64,000 nt of DNA, taken from positions 956,441-1,020,440 of the forward strand of contig BCKC01000001.1 in the NCBI GenBank assembly GCA_001600455.1, read 5' to 3'. The DNA is from Endocalyx cinctus (taxonomy: Eukaryota > Ascomycota > Sordariomycetes > Amphisphaeriales > Apiosporaceae). Of this stretch, positions 23,359 to 34,786 are shown piece after piece. The translations under genes were made by a program, and so were the position numbers. Position 1 is the first letter of the stretch. Each line of letters begins with the position of its first letter. The notes under the pieces were generated by a model. The model saw nothing but the letters and a program-made list of their open reading frames with translations, searched no databases and was not told the DNA's origin.

Positions 23359-24548
23359 TGTGATGTCGGATTCGAAAGTGAAGCAACCTTTGATTTGCTG
23401 GAGATGGTCGGTAGATATCCGAGGGTATGGCAGATAAGAATAGGCGAGTTGAATATGCGCCTTTCTTTCTGTATCTGTACTATTGACAGATAGACGAATA
23501 GGTTAGAAAAAGAAAGTAAGAGAACAACTGCGATATGCGATCTTGACTTAGATGTATCTCCGGTAAATTATTTAAGTAGCCGTGTTTTTATTAGCTACTT
23601 TGGTTATGTTATGTTATGTTTTGATATGTAGATTGTTTTGGTTAAAGCTAAAACGACGGCGGTCAGTAATGAAGGTCTATCTATCTCTTAGAAGGCCAAG
23701 CCTGGCAAGCTCTTGGGCCTACTAGGCTACTACCTGCAGCTAGTAAAAGCACCAAGACACGAGACCAATACAGCGGGTTGCAGTGGGTGATGGCAGGGCT
23801 AGCGTACCAAAGTAATGCGTAATTTCATTCCTCTAACACCCCTTTAACTTAAATGCCTCGTTAATTTATCAGTTATTATACAATATTATCATATATCCTC
23901 GACCTATAATGGAAAAGCTACAATTCCCATCATTATTTTACATCTTCTCCAAGTATATAAGAAATACGTCGAAACCACTATACGTGCGGATATAAGTTGA
24001 TTTTGAATATATAATTAAATTGCACAGTATGTTAATGTTTATTGGGCGCTGTAGCATCTATCCCCGATTATGTCACTAAATGCCTCCTCTATCTTAAAGC
24101 CTGGACTGAACAGGTACTATGTAGTAGAATGGTAATCGATAGATTAACTTATTTGTATCTCCAAGTATTGGGCAGTAGGTCGGAATGATACACGGTATAA
24201 TAAACCATAACAGGATATTACAGGTGGAAGTTGTGTAGCCATTCGATCTTGATCATCTCAGGAACATCTTCTCCAAAGAACAGGGTCATGATGTCATATT
24301 TCATCACAGCCCAGACCTACACTTATACGCATCAATGATCCGTCTGTCTGAAAGGATCAAGCACCCGGGCTCTTTTAAGAGATGACCCGTTCACTCTTAA
24401 TGAGATCATATAAACATAGATTTTCTCCCTAACTATTTCATTGCCTAATATATTTCGTTTCTCTCTATCTCTTCTCTCTTTGGAGCCGCGAATTTCCAAC
24501 CACCAGAAAAGAAGTATAGAAATTTAAGCACACAACTTCAATACGACG
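23359..24548. other. Divergent intergenic region upstream of YPT7
   Basis: This 1.2 kb lies between the start codons of YPT7 (minus) and the 196-aa protein (plus). It has a TTATG repeat near 23605-23620 and a curious 28-codon minus-strand frame at 24218-24304 listed separately. From 24420 on the sequence is pyrimidine-rich, as fungal promoters often are. Confidence 0.6.
24218..24304 (-). other. Exon-like 28-codon open frame
   Basis: On the minus strand, ATG to TAA encodes 28 residues containing TLFFGEDVPEMIKIEWLHNF. Just upstream is TGTAG followed by GTCTGGGCT, which could be a splice acceptor, making this a possible last exon. I found no first exon, so it is recorded as a possible fragment only. 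Confidence 0.2.
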
Positions 24549-25139
24549 ATGTTACGTATTACCAACTCACTCGGCGCTCTCAGAGTAACTCGGATGGGAG
24601 CGATAGTACCCTCATCATCACCTTACCGGACTTTCAGCGCCGCCCGTCGCTTTCAGGCACAGCAGGGCTACGGTGACGGAAAGGGTCACCCGATCGCGGA
24701 AGATCCCAAGAAACAGCCACCGGCAAGCAAGGCGCAGCGGGAGTCAGAACACCCTGGACCCGAACCCCCGGATGTCGGCCAGAAAGCCGGAGCGGCAAGC
24801 ACTAAGGCCGGTATGTCGCAGAGCATGAAGGAGGCGGCTGGGGAAGGAATGTCACCGGAGGAGAAGGCCAGCGCCGAGTCGGGAGGGTCCAGATCCAAGG
24901 ATGCGGCCGAGGGAGGTGTAGCTACTCACAGGGGTGGTGAGGCTCTCAAGGGACCTCAGGGCAAGGGGAAGCCGAGCCCTAAGATCTCGAATCAGTCCAT
25001 CCCGGGCGTAACGTCGGGGCTAAGCGAGGAGCAGAAACAGGAGGTCGAAAGGCACAATAAAGACTTCGAGCGCAGGCATGACCGAGCCTCGCCTGCTGGA
25101 GAGGACAAAGTCGATAAGAAATTCTGGAGGGAAACGTGA
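24549..25139 (+). CDS. Putative mitochondrial protein, 196 aa
   Basis: I do not know a function. Single exon. The first 35 residues are rich in Arg, Ser and Leu and lack acidic residues (LRITNSLGALRVTRMGAIVP), and end in SAARRFQAQQGYGDG, which reads as a mitochondrial targeting sequence with a cleavage region. The rest is hydrophilic, rich in Gly, Lys, Glu, Ser and Pro, and should be largely disordered, with a C-terminal block (EEQKQEVERHNKDFERRHDRA to KKFWRET) that is the most structured-looking part. Similar small proteins are common in filamentous fungi. It is divergent from YPT7. Confidence 0.78.
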   Translation: MLRITNSLGALRVTRMGAIVPSSSPYRTFSAARRFQAQQGYGDGKGHPIAEDPKKQPPASKAQRESEHPGPEPPDVGQKAGAASTKAGMSQSMKEAAGEGMSPEEKASAESGGSRSKDAAEGGVATHRGGEALKGPQGKGKPSPKISNQSIPGVTSGLSEEQKQEVERHNKDFERRHDRASPAGEDKVDKKFWRET

Positions 25140-25821
25140 GTTGCCCACTTACTATTATCAAGTCATCGCCGAGCTTTTTGTTGTTGCTTGTTGCCTTTTC
25201 TAGCCGTTGACTTTGCAATTACGCTTGCTCTGTATATTATTTGTACAATACGCGATTCACACCGATGGTTCTGCTGATACCGGATTCCCACAGCGTTGGT
25301 AGAACGGGCACGGAAACCGATTGGAACGCTTGATTAATATCACTTTAATAAATAAATTCAATAGACTTCATGTTACGTGAAAATACACATACGAAATAGT
25401 AAAATGGGTAAAACTCGTCGGCGATTATATTTGCCCAGTGCCTCGATATATTCATGTAATTCCGTTACCTCAGTAATTACAGGCTCTTAATGTACCCATT
25501 GTTAGCTGCAGTCATAATTTATAGTGCACTAGATAATATGGGGTTAAGCTTAATTATTAGCTGACGTCAAAGCTCGGCTTCTGACCCGAAATTTCCCAAA
25601 TGCCAGAAACTCCTTAAGGAAAGATGCCGAAGCTCTGAATATCGAATCTAATACTCAAAGTATATCTAATAGAAAACGACATAATCGGCGGTTGACTCGC
25701 GAGGTTTCGCGCCTACGAATAGTGCATATACTACGACGATGTACGAATAATAGCCCAAGAAAAAAGAAAGAAAAAAGAACCAGCCTACGGAATTAAAAAG
25801 GGTATACAGTAAGGAAGTTGA
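25140..25821. other. Intergenic 0.7 kb
   Basis: It contains the 3' region of the 196-aa gene and the promoter of the magnesium-chelatase-like gene. It is AT-rich; a short A-rich run stands right before the next gene. No open frame worth naming. Confidence 0.6.
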
Positions 25822-27507
25822 ATGGCGGACGAGTCTCTCCTAGACAAGATCCATGGATTGGGAGACCTGGATCTGGCCGCCCTCCTCTGTCTCATCAGCC
25901 GCGAGCACTGCATCGTCGGAACCGAGCCAAACTCTCTCGACCTCCTGATCTCCGAACTACGACTCGTCTCGTCCCGAACGTTCGGTCTATCCTCCGTCGT
26001 CGTAGAATGCACGCCGCAGACCAGCCTCGACGATTTCGCGTACTCCATCCAATTTCCTCCCGTATCCCCGCTCCAACTACCCAACGGCGGTAACAGCGCG
26101 ACCCCTCGATCCTCGTCGCCCGCGCAATCACGATCGAGACCCCCGGGAGGAGGAGGCGGCGGCGATACGTATTTCACCGCTCACTCGGGATACCACCATA
26201 ATAACAACAGCGGCGGCGCCGGAAACTACGGAGGCTCCGGCGGCCGGATACGCTCGCAATCGAACGCGTCGACCAAAACGGCGGCGGGGCGTCAGCGGAC
26301 GTCTCCGCCGCCCGCCCTGACGCCCCTGACGCCGGCGAACCCGGCCTACCACCCAGCGTCGGCGAGCCGTCGCCCCTCGCAGCTTCTCTCGCCTCCGTCC
26401 TTCCCGGCGCCGACGTCGATCGCGAACGTCGTGGTGGCGAAGAACCTCGACCGCGCGCCCAAGGACGTGCAGATCCAGTGCCTGGAGCTGCTGCGGACGC
26501 GGCGCATCTTCACGCGCACGAGCGTCCAGGCGGCGCCTAAGCAGTTCCTCTTCGTCGCCGCGCTCGAGGCCGTCGCGAACGCGGGCGAGCTCGGCGGCAG
26601 GCTGACCCGGCATCTGAACGACTTCTTTTACCTGTCCCACTGGCACGATCCCGACGACGGGTTTACTTATTTAGAAGAAGCGGAGGATGACCCGGAGAGG
26701 AACAAGGACGATGGCCTGGACGAGGAAGAAGAGGAGGAGGAGGCGGGGCCCGATAAGTACGTAGAGGCGCGTCAGCAGCCCGAGGCCGATACCGATAGCA
26801 GCGAGGACAGCTCGGCGAGCGTGGTCGTCACGAGACGCGGTAGCAGGTCTCGCAGCACTAGGAGCATCGCCGCGGGCACGCCTGGGACGATACATTCGCC
26901 TAAGATGGGAAGGGAGAGGGGATATAGTCACAGTCGCAACCACAGTCAAAACCTACATCCGCATCACCATCCATCAGGCCCGCGACGAAAGTCTAGCAGC
27001 GCGACAACTACGTATCCTCGCTCCCCTCTCTCGGCACATCCCCAAACACCGCCCATTCACAGCCAACCAATGTCCCCTGTACCGCAACCGCAACCACCAC
27101 CCACGATAACAGAATCAGACATATCCGCGCTCTCGCAGCAGGCTCACACCTCCGTCACCCTCGAGGTCGAGATCCTCCGCTACCAAATGAACATCGTCTC
27201 CTTCCTCCACCTCCACCGCGCCACGCGGATTCCCCCTGCCCCCTTATCGACCAAACATTTCGATACCCTCATCCGCGGCTTAGCCTCGATCCACGGGCTC
27301 GACTACGTCACGCCTTCGCTCGTCACCATGGCGGCCCGGAAGGTATTCCCGCACCGGCTGCACCTCGTCGACGTCGTCCACCGACCCGATCGCGAGAGGA
27401 GCGTCCAATGGGGCACTTCTCTGGCGGTCGTTCGGAATCTACTCCGGGGCGTGGGGCCGGATGATGTGCTGGAGGACGTGTTGGCTATCGTTGATGCGCC
27501 TTTGTAG
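25822..27507 (+). CDS. Magnesium-chelatase-like protein, 561 aa
   Basis: Single exon. The C-terminal 140 residues (from SALSQQAHTSVTLEVEILRY through HGLDYVTPSLVTMAARKVFP to a final VDAPL) resemble the C-terminal region of ChlI/BchI-type magnesium-chelatase ATPase subunits as found in fungal homologues, and the block RAPKDVQIQCLELLRTRRIF with FLFVAALEA resembles the mid part. The N-terminal part (LLDKIHGLGDLDLAALLCLI) is conserved-looking, but I see no Walker A P-loop, so ATP hydrolysis is doubtful. Two long low-complexity insertions (about 80-195, Gly/Ser/Pro-rich; about 290-425, acidic then Ser/His/Pro-rich) interrupt it. Fungi make no chlorophyll, so the role is unknown. GC content is clearly higher than in the flanks. 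Confidence 0.78.
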   Translation: MADESLLDKIHGLGDLDLAALLCLISREHCIVGTEPNSLDLLISELRLVSSRTFGLSSVVVECTPQTSLDDFAYSIQFPPVSPLQLPNGGNSATPRSSSPAQSRSRPPGGGGGGDTYFTAHSGYHHNNNSGGAGNYGGSGGRIRSQSNASTKTAAGRQRTSPPPALTPLTPANPAYHPASASRRPSQLLSPPSFPAPTSIANVVVAKNLDRAPKDVQIQCLELLRTRRIFTRTSVQAAPKQFLFVAALEAVANAGELGGRLTRHLNDFFYLSHWHDPDDGFTYLEEAEDDPERNKDDGLDEEEEEEEAGPDKYVEARQQPEADTDSSEDSSASVVVTRRGSRSRSTRSIAAGTPGTIHSPKMGRERGYSHSRNHSQNLHPHHHPSGPRRKSSSATTTYPRSPLSAHPQTPPIHSQPMSPVPQPQPPPTITESDISALSQQAHTSVTLEVEILRYQMNIVSFLHLHRATRIPPAPLSTKHFDTLIRGLASIHGLDYVTPSLVTMAARKVFPHRLHLVDVVHRPDRERSVQWGTSLAVVRNLLRGVGPDDVLEDVLAIVDAPL

Positions 27508-28417
27508 CTCGTGGGGTTTATTCATTTTATTAGGGTTTTAGGGTTTTTATACTTATTTGTATCGGATGGGAAGGGAAAGGAAGGGATGGGAAAGGAAGGA
27601 ATGCATCATGGCGAAATTGTACCCTGGATAAGGAAGCTTCACTTTGTTCTCGGGTTTGAAGTATTATAGTGATACCCCCTCATTAATAAACAATCATAAT
27701 TATATCCTACTTTTAAGATGTCCATGTAATCTGTGTCGATTAGTATTCGTTTCCATTTACCTATATCAGACCTTAAAGTAATTTACTCCTACCTTCTCCT
27801 TCTCCCAATCCTCTTGATATAACAGTCTCTCCAACTCGCACTCACAATCCATCTACTTCTAGTCATGGAATCTAAGATGAACGTGCATACTTTCTGTTTT
27901 GAAACGCCTGTTATTATTTTCCATGCATGTTTTTGATTCTTTTTTTATTAGTTAATGATTTCTAAATATGTTTGAAAAGAGGATAGAAGAGAGCACCTCC
28001 CAGCCAAGTATTTCAGGACGGTATTTAAAATGTGTGCGCCCTCTTCACGACCTCGGGAGACAGCAAGAGCAGAACAGAACCTTAAAACGCCAGCCCTCAA
28101 TTTTAAGAGAGCAGTTATAAAAGAGCCAGGGTATGTTTTGGCTTCATGATGAGGTAAAAAACAACAATCATCCATCCTAATTTCATTCATTACCATGACG
28201 TTTTTGTTGGCAAGCTTCCATATTGCCAGTTTCCTCGACGTCTTGCATCGCTCTGTTCGTGTGTCCTTACTTTAAACCCCCCTTATCCGTGATCATTAAT
28301 TATACTTGTTTCCCATCGTAAGATATCACACACATGCAGAACCATTCTATACCATTTTTTTGCTTTTTTGTTCTATACAACGAATAGAAGGGGAAGGGTG
28401 AATAACAAATAGCTAAA
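27508..28417. other. Convergent intergenic region
   Basis: The 3' regions of the chelatase-like gene and GDA1 meet here. Near 27530-27550 are two TTAGGG-like words and then a purine-rich GGGAAAGGAAGG run to about 27600. A minus-strand frame of 82 codons at 27948-28196 shows no feature and is not called. Confidence 0.55.
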
Positions 28418-30215
28418 TCAGAACGCCTGGCTAAGCTTGCACGTCCACCCCGAGTTCTTGGCGAGCAGCGGAAGACTGGGGACATCAAGTTAGTATAAAA
28501 TTTTCCAATGCATACTAGTAGAATGGGTAGAATAAAAGAATAAAAGGGCTTACCTAGCTCCCAAGCACCAACCCAACTCATTGCCATCGATCTTCTTAGC
28601 AATCTTGACCTCGCGATCAATTGGCATCTCGTAGCCAGTATGCAGCAGACCCACCATGAAGTTAAGGTCCAAGCACCACTCGCCACGGTCTTTCAATTCT
28701 TCGACGGCGTCGGGAATATTTCGGAACGGGCCCCAGGACTCTTCACCGCCACACACGGCATTAGCGAGGTCGTGGAGTTCGCGCAGGGTGAACGAGTCCG
28801 GCATGCCAAGGGGCTTGGTGCGGTCGTAAAAGAATGAGAAGATGTAGACGTCTTCTCGGGCGAATGTCTTAGCCAAGGATGGCTGGTGCACACCGTTGAA
28901 AGAGCAAGGGGCCAGCTGGCACTTCGCATCCTTATACAGGATCCTCTCGGCCAGAGCGCGGCATTGCGCGGGGGCGGGAACAGCAGGGCCCGTGACGTTC
29001 AGTTCCAGTTCGCCGGTGCCAAGAGGGCTATCGTTGGGGAGTTTAACCTTGATTATGTCACTTTGACCAGCGTTAATGCAAGGGTGGTTCAGAATAGGTT
29101 CGCCCAGGAAATCCCTGCTCTTCTCTTTCGAGTAGATGTCATGTAAAAGGGCCAAGTGGATGGAGTTACGAGCAGACATGAGACCATAGCCAAGATGCGA
29201 GTGTTGATACAATTCGAAATCACGTCCACCAAACGCGAGTTCGTACTTGTGATCGCCCTCGGCCAATTTCTCGGGCATGCCTCCAGAAGGAAGCCCCTTG
29301 AAGGTCGGCTGAAACACAATCTGTGTTGAGCCACCACCGAGATCGAAGATGGCGGCAGTAGGGTTCTGATCCAATGTTCCGATCTTGCCTAAAAGATAAT
29401 TGGTGGTGATCCAGGCATAAACGCCCTCGTCGGAACCGTCCATGATGGCGACACCGTTTTCTTCTCGCGAAACAACCGGAAAAGGGTAATCATTCTCGAG
29501 ATGCGTTCGAACGGCTTCCAAGATTGCGTTACTCGCATCGGGACCGATCATTCGGAGACCAGCGGTAGCCTTCACGGCAACAGGTGAGCAACCTTTCAAC
29601 TTATCGGGAACCGTCTTCATCGCAACGGCCATCAAATCGTCGAGAGTCTTCGCGGCGGCAATGGGGTCGTCCTTATACTTGCTCAAACCACCAACGCCCT
29701 TCTCGGTCATCTGGAACTCTTCGTTCTCAAGGTATGGGGTGGGTCCACAATTGTTAAACTTGTATACGTGGATTCGAGATCCCGTGCTACCAGCGTCGAT
29801 CATGAGTACATATTGAACGATGGGCTTGTCTTTCGAAAACGACTTGGTACATTTGTCGGTCCCGTAGGAAGAATCTGAGGGCACTTGGCCGTTATTGCCG
29901 CCACTATAACTTGATACTGAAGGTAAAAGAAGGTTAGTTCCGTATACATTTGATGGTTTGGATATCGACGAAAAACGTACATCCATTCTCGTAGAGATCT
30001 ACACCCTTTGGAGAAAGGAAATAAAATAACAAGATCAGAAAGGAGACGACCGCGGTGGTCTTTAGCCACCGCGCCCTCTGGGCTTGGTTCATCGAGGCTC
30101 CTTGTAACTTCTCCAGGATGCCGACGTCTCTGTGGACCGAATCGTATCTCGCGGGTTTCTCGTAAGGGTCGTGTCGAACTTGCTTCGTAGGCAATGATAC
30201 CGATGTTCTCCTCAT
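28418..30215 (-). CDS. gda1: Golgi guanosine diphosphatase GDA1, 551 aa
   Basis: A type II membrane enzyme of the Golgi lumen that cleaves GDP to GMP and so drives GDP-mannose exchange during glycosylation. Exons 30215-29981, 29916-28554 and 28475-28418 join to 551 aa. A short cytosolic tail precedes one membrane anchor (about 52-67, AVVSFLILLFYFLSP). The apyrase regions are all present: MIDAGSTGSRIHVYKF, KATAGLRM, SREENGVAIMDGSDEGVYAW with the catalytic Glu, and IFDLGGGSTQIVFQ. The last small exon supplies SLPLLAKNSGWTCKL, typical for the family C-terminus. All catalytic parts are intact. The GT90 transferase 2 kb upstream is also a secretory-pathway glycosylation gene. Confidence 0.96.
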
Positions 30216-30623
30216 TCCCTCTAAATATGATGCATTCCCTTTCCCAATTTGAATTATGGGATAAGGAACTAGAAATAAGTGGAAGAAAGGTGGATTGAGA
30301 AGGGAAGGGGAAAAAAAAAGAACGACAAAACGTTTAGTAAATTATTACAAAATCCCTATTTTTTTACAGTTTAGAAAATTAATATATAAATAAACTCCGT
30401 TTCGAAAATGACACGCGTTACGACGTTGAATAAATCCAATTAGGAGAAGATGTGGTTTATCTTTCTTTTCTCGACTGAAGACTTTTATTGGTGATAGGAG
30501 GAAAATGAAACAAAGGATCAGAAAAATGGCAATGCTGTTCAAAATGGTATTTTACACGGTAGCAGTTAGTCTATTGTAGATCTTGAAAATCTTGGCCTAA
30601 AGTTGGAAGTTTATCATTTTTTC

Positions 30624-30656
30624 CAGGGCGCTGCAGGGCGCTGCAGGGCGCTGCAG
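30624..30656. repeat. 10-bp GC-rich tandem repeat, 3.3 copies
   Basis: Three exact copies of CAGGGCGCTG plus a further CAG. It stands out by base composition from its AT-rich surroundings. Confidence 0.95.
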
Positions 30657-31056
30657 AAGGTATTAAAGGTACAACACTTATTGGATTACGCGACCCACCA
30701 AGCCTAAAACAGGTACTGTAATGAATTAGTTTTACGGAGTAACTATCAGCCTACTGTATCAGCCTATATCCATAGTGCAGCACCTACTGTACTCTAAACC
30801 CAGCGCTAAATTAGTTCCCCTTACTTGTTTAAATACATAAGTATGCAGGTACAAAGTATTCATATTTAATTATCCACGTTTTCTGATAATAAAACTACCG
30901 CCGTAAAATATGAAGTTAAAAGAAGATAGATATACTCACAAAAATAGAACATTTAATATTTACCTACTGACCTTCAACGCTTTGAAGAGGAACGTTCATC
31001 TCGAATCCTGATTCTGGAAACAAACCCAGTCAGCCAGTAAGATTAATATGATCTTT

Positions 31057-31088
31057 CATCAATAACTTCATCAATAACTTCATCAATA
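31057..31088. repeat. 12-bp tandem repeat, 2.7 copies
   Basis: Two exact copies of CATCAATAACTT followed by CATCAATA. Confidence 0.95.
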
Positions 31089-31364
31089 TATAGGCAGGTA
31101 GGCAGGTATATACATCATCTTTGCACGAGTTCAAGGTAAGACGCGTGTGGATATCAGCGCTTTGGGATCTCCAGTAAACCCATTACTACATATACTAGGA
31201 GGTATATATTATATACGAAGACTATCATTGGATCGCACACTTACATCCCACTTTTTGAGCACCATTCTGTCCGCTGATAGGAGCAGTAGCCTTCGTTGAC
31301 CTTTCGCTCATAAAGCCTACCATTTTAATCAACATAGCGCTATGATGAAATCTATTTCGTTGAA

Positions 31365-31778
31365 TTAGCCCATGTCGAGCAATTTATCTGCCGTCTGGAG
31401 CTCAGGCTGAGACAGGTCCACAGCTCCGTCGGGTACTAGGTACTTATCTATGATTACTATGGGACCGCTTTGGATCGTTCGGATCGATGACGTCGATATG
31501 AACCGGGGCAGAATTTCGTCAACAACAATATGCTTCTGTCGTCGGCCTCGCCGTCTTGCGTGATAGAAACGGAACGCGCTCGCTGCCAGAAAGATCAGCA
31601 CCCCGTCGCCGTCGCCGATGTCGATACCCACCTCGGTACCGGTCGTGAGGCCACGGCGGGGTTCCATTGGGTTGACGGTGAATTTGTGAATAATAGCGTA
31701 GAAGAAAGCGAGGTCGTCTGGGCAGCAAAGCCAGTTCGTTACCATGTCATAAACATGAGGCGGTTTACGTTGGTACAT
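31365..31778 (-). CDS. Doubtful small ORF, 137 aa
   Basis: An open frame of 137 codons on the same strand as GDA1 and GT90. It has no recognised family. Residues 53-67 form one weakly hydrophobic stretch (GVLIFLAASAFRFY) followed by a very basic run (HARRRGRRQKH), as in a single-span membrane protein with a cytosolic basic flank. The ATG is not in a strong context. It could be a real small membrane protein, an exon of an unrecognised gene, or chance. Confidence 0.3.
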   Translation of the reverse strand: MYQRKPPHVYDMVTNWLCCPDDLAFFYAIIHKFTVNPMEPRRGLTTGTEVGIDIGDGDGVLIFLAASAFRFYHARRRGRRQKHIVVDEILPRFISTSSIRTIQSGPIVIIDKYLVPDGAVDLSQPELQTADKLLDMG

Positions 31779-32137
31779 ACAGAGAAGGAGGAGGGGGATG
31801 AGCCGGTTTTATTTCGTTCAATAATTATCATTAAGTTAAATTAAACTAAAGCAAAATCATAGCGCGTATGGCGCTTTTTTCTTCATTATTTCAGTTAGGA
31901 TGTACAGCTCAAAATCCATGTTGAGCTAGCAAAAGCGATAATAATGCTTTTTCGCCCTACCTTCCTTACAGTACTCTACTGTACAATGGGTATCATTCCC
32001 TATAACATGGTAACAAAGAGAGAAAAAAAAATGTACAGAATAATCACAACTATATACACTGGAAATCCAATATGTCGCTTGATTTTGAAAAAAGGGGGGA
32101 AGGGGGAGGTAAAGCTCAGTATCACATGATGTTCATA
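31779..32137. other. Short intergenic stretch
   Basis: AT-rich sequence downstream of the GT90 gene with no feature I can name apart from short A and G runs near 32090-32110, probably its 3' untranslated region. Confidence 0.6.
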
Positions 32138-34786
32138 CTAATGCAGTGCATTAAGTTCCGGCTTAGGTTTGACTTGCCATGCCGGTCTTTCGGGATCTTG
32201 TAGTCTCGCCAGCTCTAAAAGCAGCCGGTACATGTAAATTGTTAAGTCGACGTTTCGGAAGGCTTTGGAGTACCATTGCCGGCCCTGCTCCGCAATCCCC
32301 CTGGCCCTCTTCTGGCCCGCTTCGGTCGACATGAGGAAGTGGACTAACTCGGGGAGTTCTTCCATGCCTTGGCTCACCGGGACGTAGTGAACCCAGGGCA
32401 CGAGACGGTCGTCGTGCCACTCCCTCAGGAGAGTCTGCTTCAGCGGGACCGACTTCGACGCCAGCAATTTGTAGTACCGGCCGCTGATGCCGTTTCCGTC
32501 GAGGTCGAAGACGAGCCGCGATTGAAATGCTTGATCTTTGTCAGCCCACGACTTGGTGTCGAAATACCGGCGCTGATCCCGGCACTGTCGCGTTTCGCAC
32601 TGAAATATTCTCGTGAACGCGACGTTGAACAGCCTGCTGTTCAGGAAGAATGACTTGATCTGGCTGATCATACCGTCTGTTTCACGTAAATACTTGTGCT
32701 GTCGATTTTCGAGGTTCCGTGCCAACCGGACGAATCTCTGTCGATGGTAATTTTGCCACCGGTCGTCCACGGCAAAGCCGCCAGTGGTGGATCCAGCCCA
32801 GTAGAGTTCGTTGTGCTTCTTTTCCCATTCGATGTCATCTGCTTCAATGTATCGAAATTCGGGTTGGAGGTACGCTGGGCTAGGAAATAATATGTCGCCC
32901 ATAGTCGAAGGAGAGCCTGTGGTCAAGATTGGCACCAAGCCTTCAATCAAGGGAAATGAGGTAGGGCTTATAAATAAGCCATGCATGTCTCTATACTCAG
33001 GGTGTTGACACAGATTGATTCCTTCCTCGTGATTTGTGACGAAAAAATCATCCAAAGCTTTAGCGATATATCCAGTCCGAGTATCTGGCGGGGTTTCTGG
33101 AGCGTAACAAAATTTCGTAAGAGTATCCCAAACAGGCTGTCTCGACAGGTCGGTCAGGTCGAATTTGTCATAGCCGCTCGTGTGACGGTCTGACAGTGGT
33201 GGAGGGGCTAGAACCCTTGGTTCATCAAGATGATTGACCAAAACCTTGATGTCGGGAAGAGCGTGGTTCAGGCCTTTCAGAGAAGTGTCAAACAGACCAT
33301 GAATGTTTCTATCGGAGGAGCGATGAGCATGTTCGCAATGAATATTGCCCCAATTACCAGAAAGTAAACATGTCCACACTTCGCTATTCGCTTGGTGTTC
33401 CATCGCAGACATGATTTTCTGAACCTCCTTGCCGCTCAGTCTCCAGAATGGCGATATTCCATCGTAAATTGTGTCAAACTCGTCAATGATGGGCGACTGT
33501 TTCGATTGTGCGAATTCATACCAAGCGTCGAAGCCTGGTGGTGGGCTTACGCCGTACCGGCGTTGGTATTCGGCGCAAGCGGCTGTGTAAGTGTCAGATT
33601 GCTTACGTATTAAGTCTTGGAATCCCGCCTTGGCGCTGCGGCTTAGAACTTCAACAGGATGATCGTTAAACTGAAATGTTGAGCTTGAGTTTCTGATGAT
33701 AAGGTTGTTGGCGAAATACGGCACCACAGAGACAAGCGAAAAGATCCACAGTGCCGACCTAGCTTTGGCGTTATGCGGGAGGGTATGAATTACCTGAGCC
33801 AAGGCAATCAAAGACGCAATGGTTTGCGACAAGGCTCGAAAACTAGAAGATTGCAAGAAGGGATTGCGGGTGCTCGTAACACTAAATGTACTCATAGCAG
33901 TGACAGCATGCCACGATGATTGTTGAGCCTGAGACTGGTGAGCAAGGTAATTGCAGTATAAGATGGAAAGAATAGCACATACTGTTCGAACCATATAACA
34001 AATTGCTAAAGCTTTCGCCAACCCGAAGCTTAACGTTGCTATAATGTCTATGCTTGGGGATCCAAATGTCGTAGATTCAATGACAAGAGCAGAAACCAGC
34101 AACGCGTTAATCCGTCTTGAAAGAGAAAAGATGGCGGTGTCGATATCGAAAGGCGCAAGAGGCCACGAGCTTTCAGCACGTTTGGGCATGAGAGTAATGA
34201 ATGCGACCAATAGAGCAGCAACTGGAATGATAGACAAAGCAATTTGCGCGGGTCCTCGATCGGCCAAGGTCGCGATCGCAAATATAGCGGCCAAGGCAGT
34301 GCCCCAGGTGGTGTTCGTTAAATGTGAGAATATCGAAGTATCAGATCTCGCTAAAGGACTGACTTCCACATTGGCGCAATTGCGAACTGCTAGAAGTAAC
34401 GGGGTCAATGCCGGCTATGAATTAATTGTCAGTCGCCTTCATTCAAAATGTTATTGTTCGATGTAATTTACCAAGAACTCGATCATTCCATTCTCTGCTC
34501 TGAATAAGCAAAACGTCACGACGCTCAGCGCAACTACCCATAATGACGCCGAAGATGCGGTAGGCCTCTCGGGTTCCTTGGCGGTGGCTGTTTCCGGGAG
34601 CTGGTCAACGCCTAGGCGGGGCACCATACTAAGGGCAAACGGAAGAACGAGCCAGGCCACAATTTCGGAGGATACATCGGCTTGTCGCGACGATACGCGC
34701 TGTGCCAATATACTACATAGAAGAGCTGCCCCCGCCGACCTAGTGACGGGGTCGATGTGGTAAAATTTTAATTTCCACATTGTCAT
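32138..34786 (-). CDS. GT90 glycosyltransferase, CAP1-like, 863 aa
   Basis: A glycosyltransferase family 90 protein like the capsule-associated CAP1/Cxt1-type xylosyltransferases of fungi. Exons 34786-34472 and 34414-32138 join in phase 0 to 863 aa. The N-terminal 330 residues hold about eight to ten hydrophobic spans, so the catalytic part is attached to a multi-spanning module, presumably in the Golgi. The GT90 domain (about 440-840) shows LFPSPAYL, YWAGSTTGG, and the block RLVFDLDGNGISGRYYKLL followed by SKSVPLKQTLLREWHDDRL and PWVHYVPVS, which are its hallmarks. No break is seen. It likely adds a pentose or hexose to glycans, with substrate unproven. GDA1, on the same strand, supplies a general secretory glycosylation function. 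Confidence 0.93.

Larger units (their letters stand above)
30216..31364. other. Intergenic with tandem repeats
   Basis: The GDA1 promoter side is A-rich. A 10-base GC-rich tandem repeat is at 30624-30656 and a 12-base one at 31057-31088. On the minus strand from about 31348 a frame opens with ATGTTGATT and runs to a canonical GTAAGT donor near 31247 without a clear partner exon; it is listed as a finding, not a gene. Confidence 0.5.

Noticed and set aside
26128..26646. 172-codon minus-strand Arg-rich frame
   Set aside because: Antisense shadow of the GC-rich magnesium-chelatase-like gene.
27527..27550. TTAGGG-like words
   Set aside because: Only two imperfect copies in a 3' untranslated region; not a telomere array.
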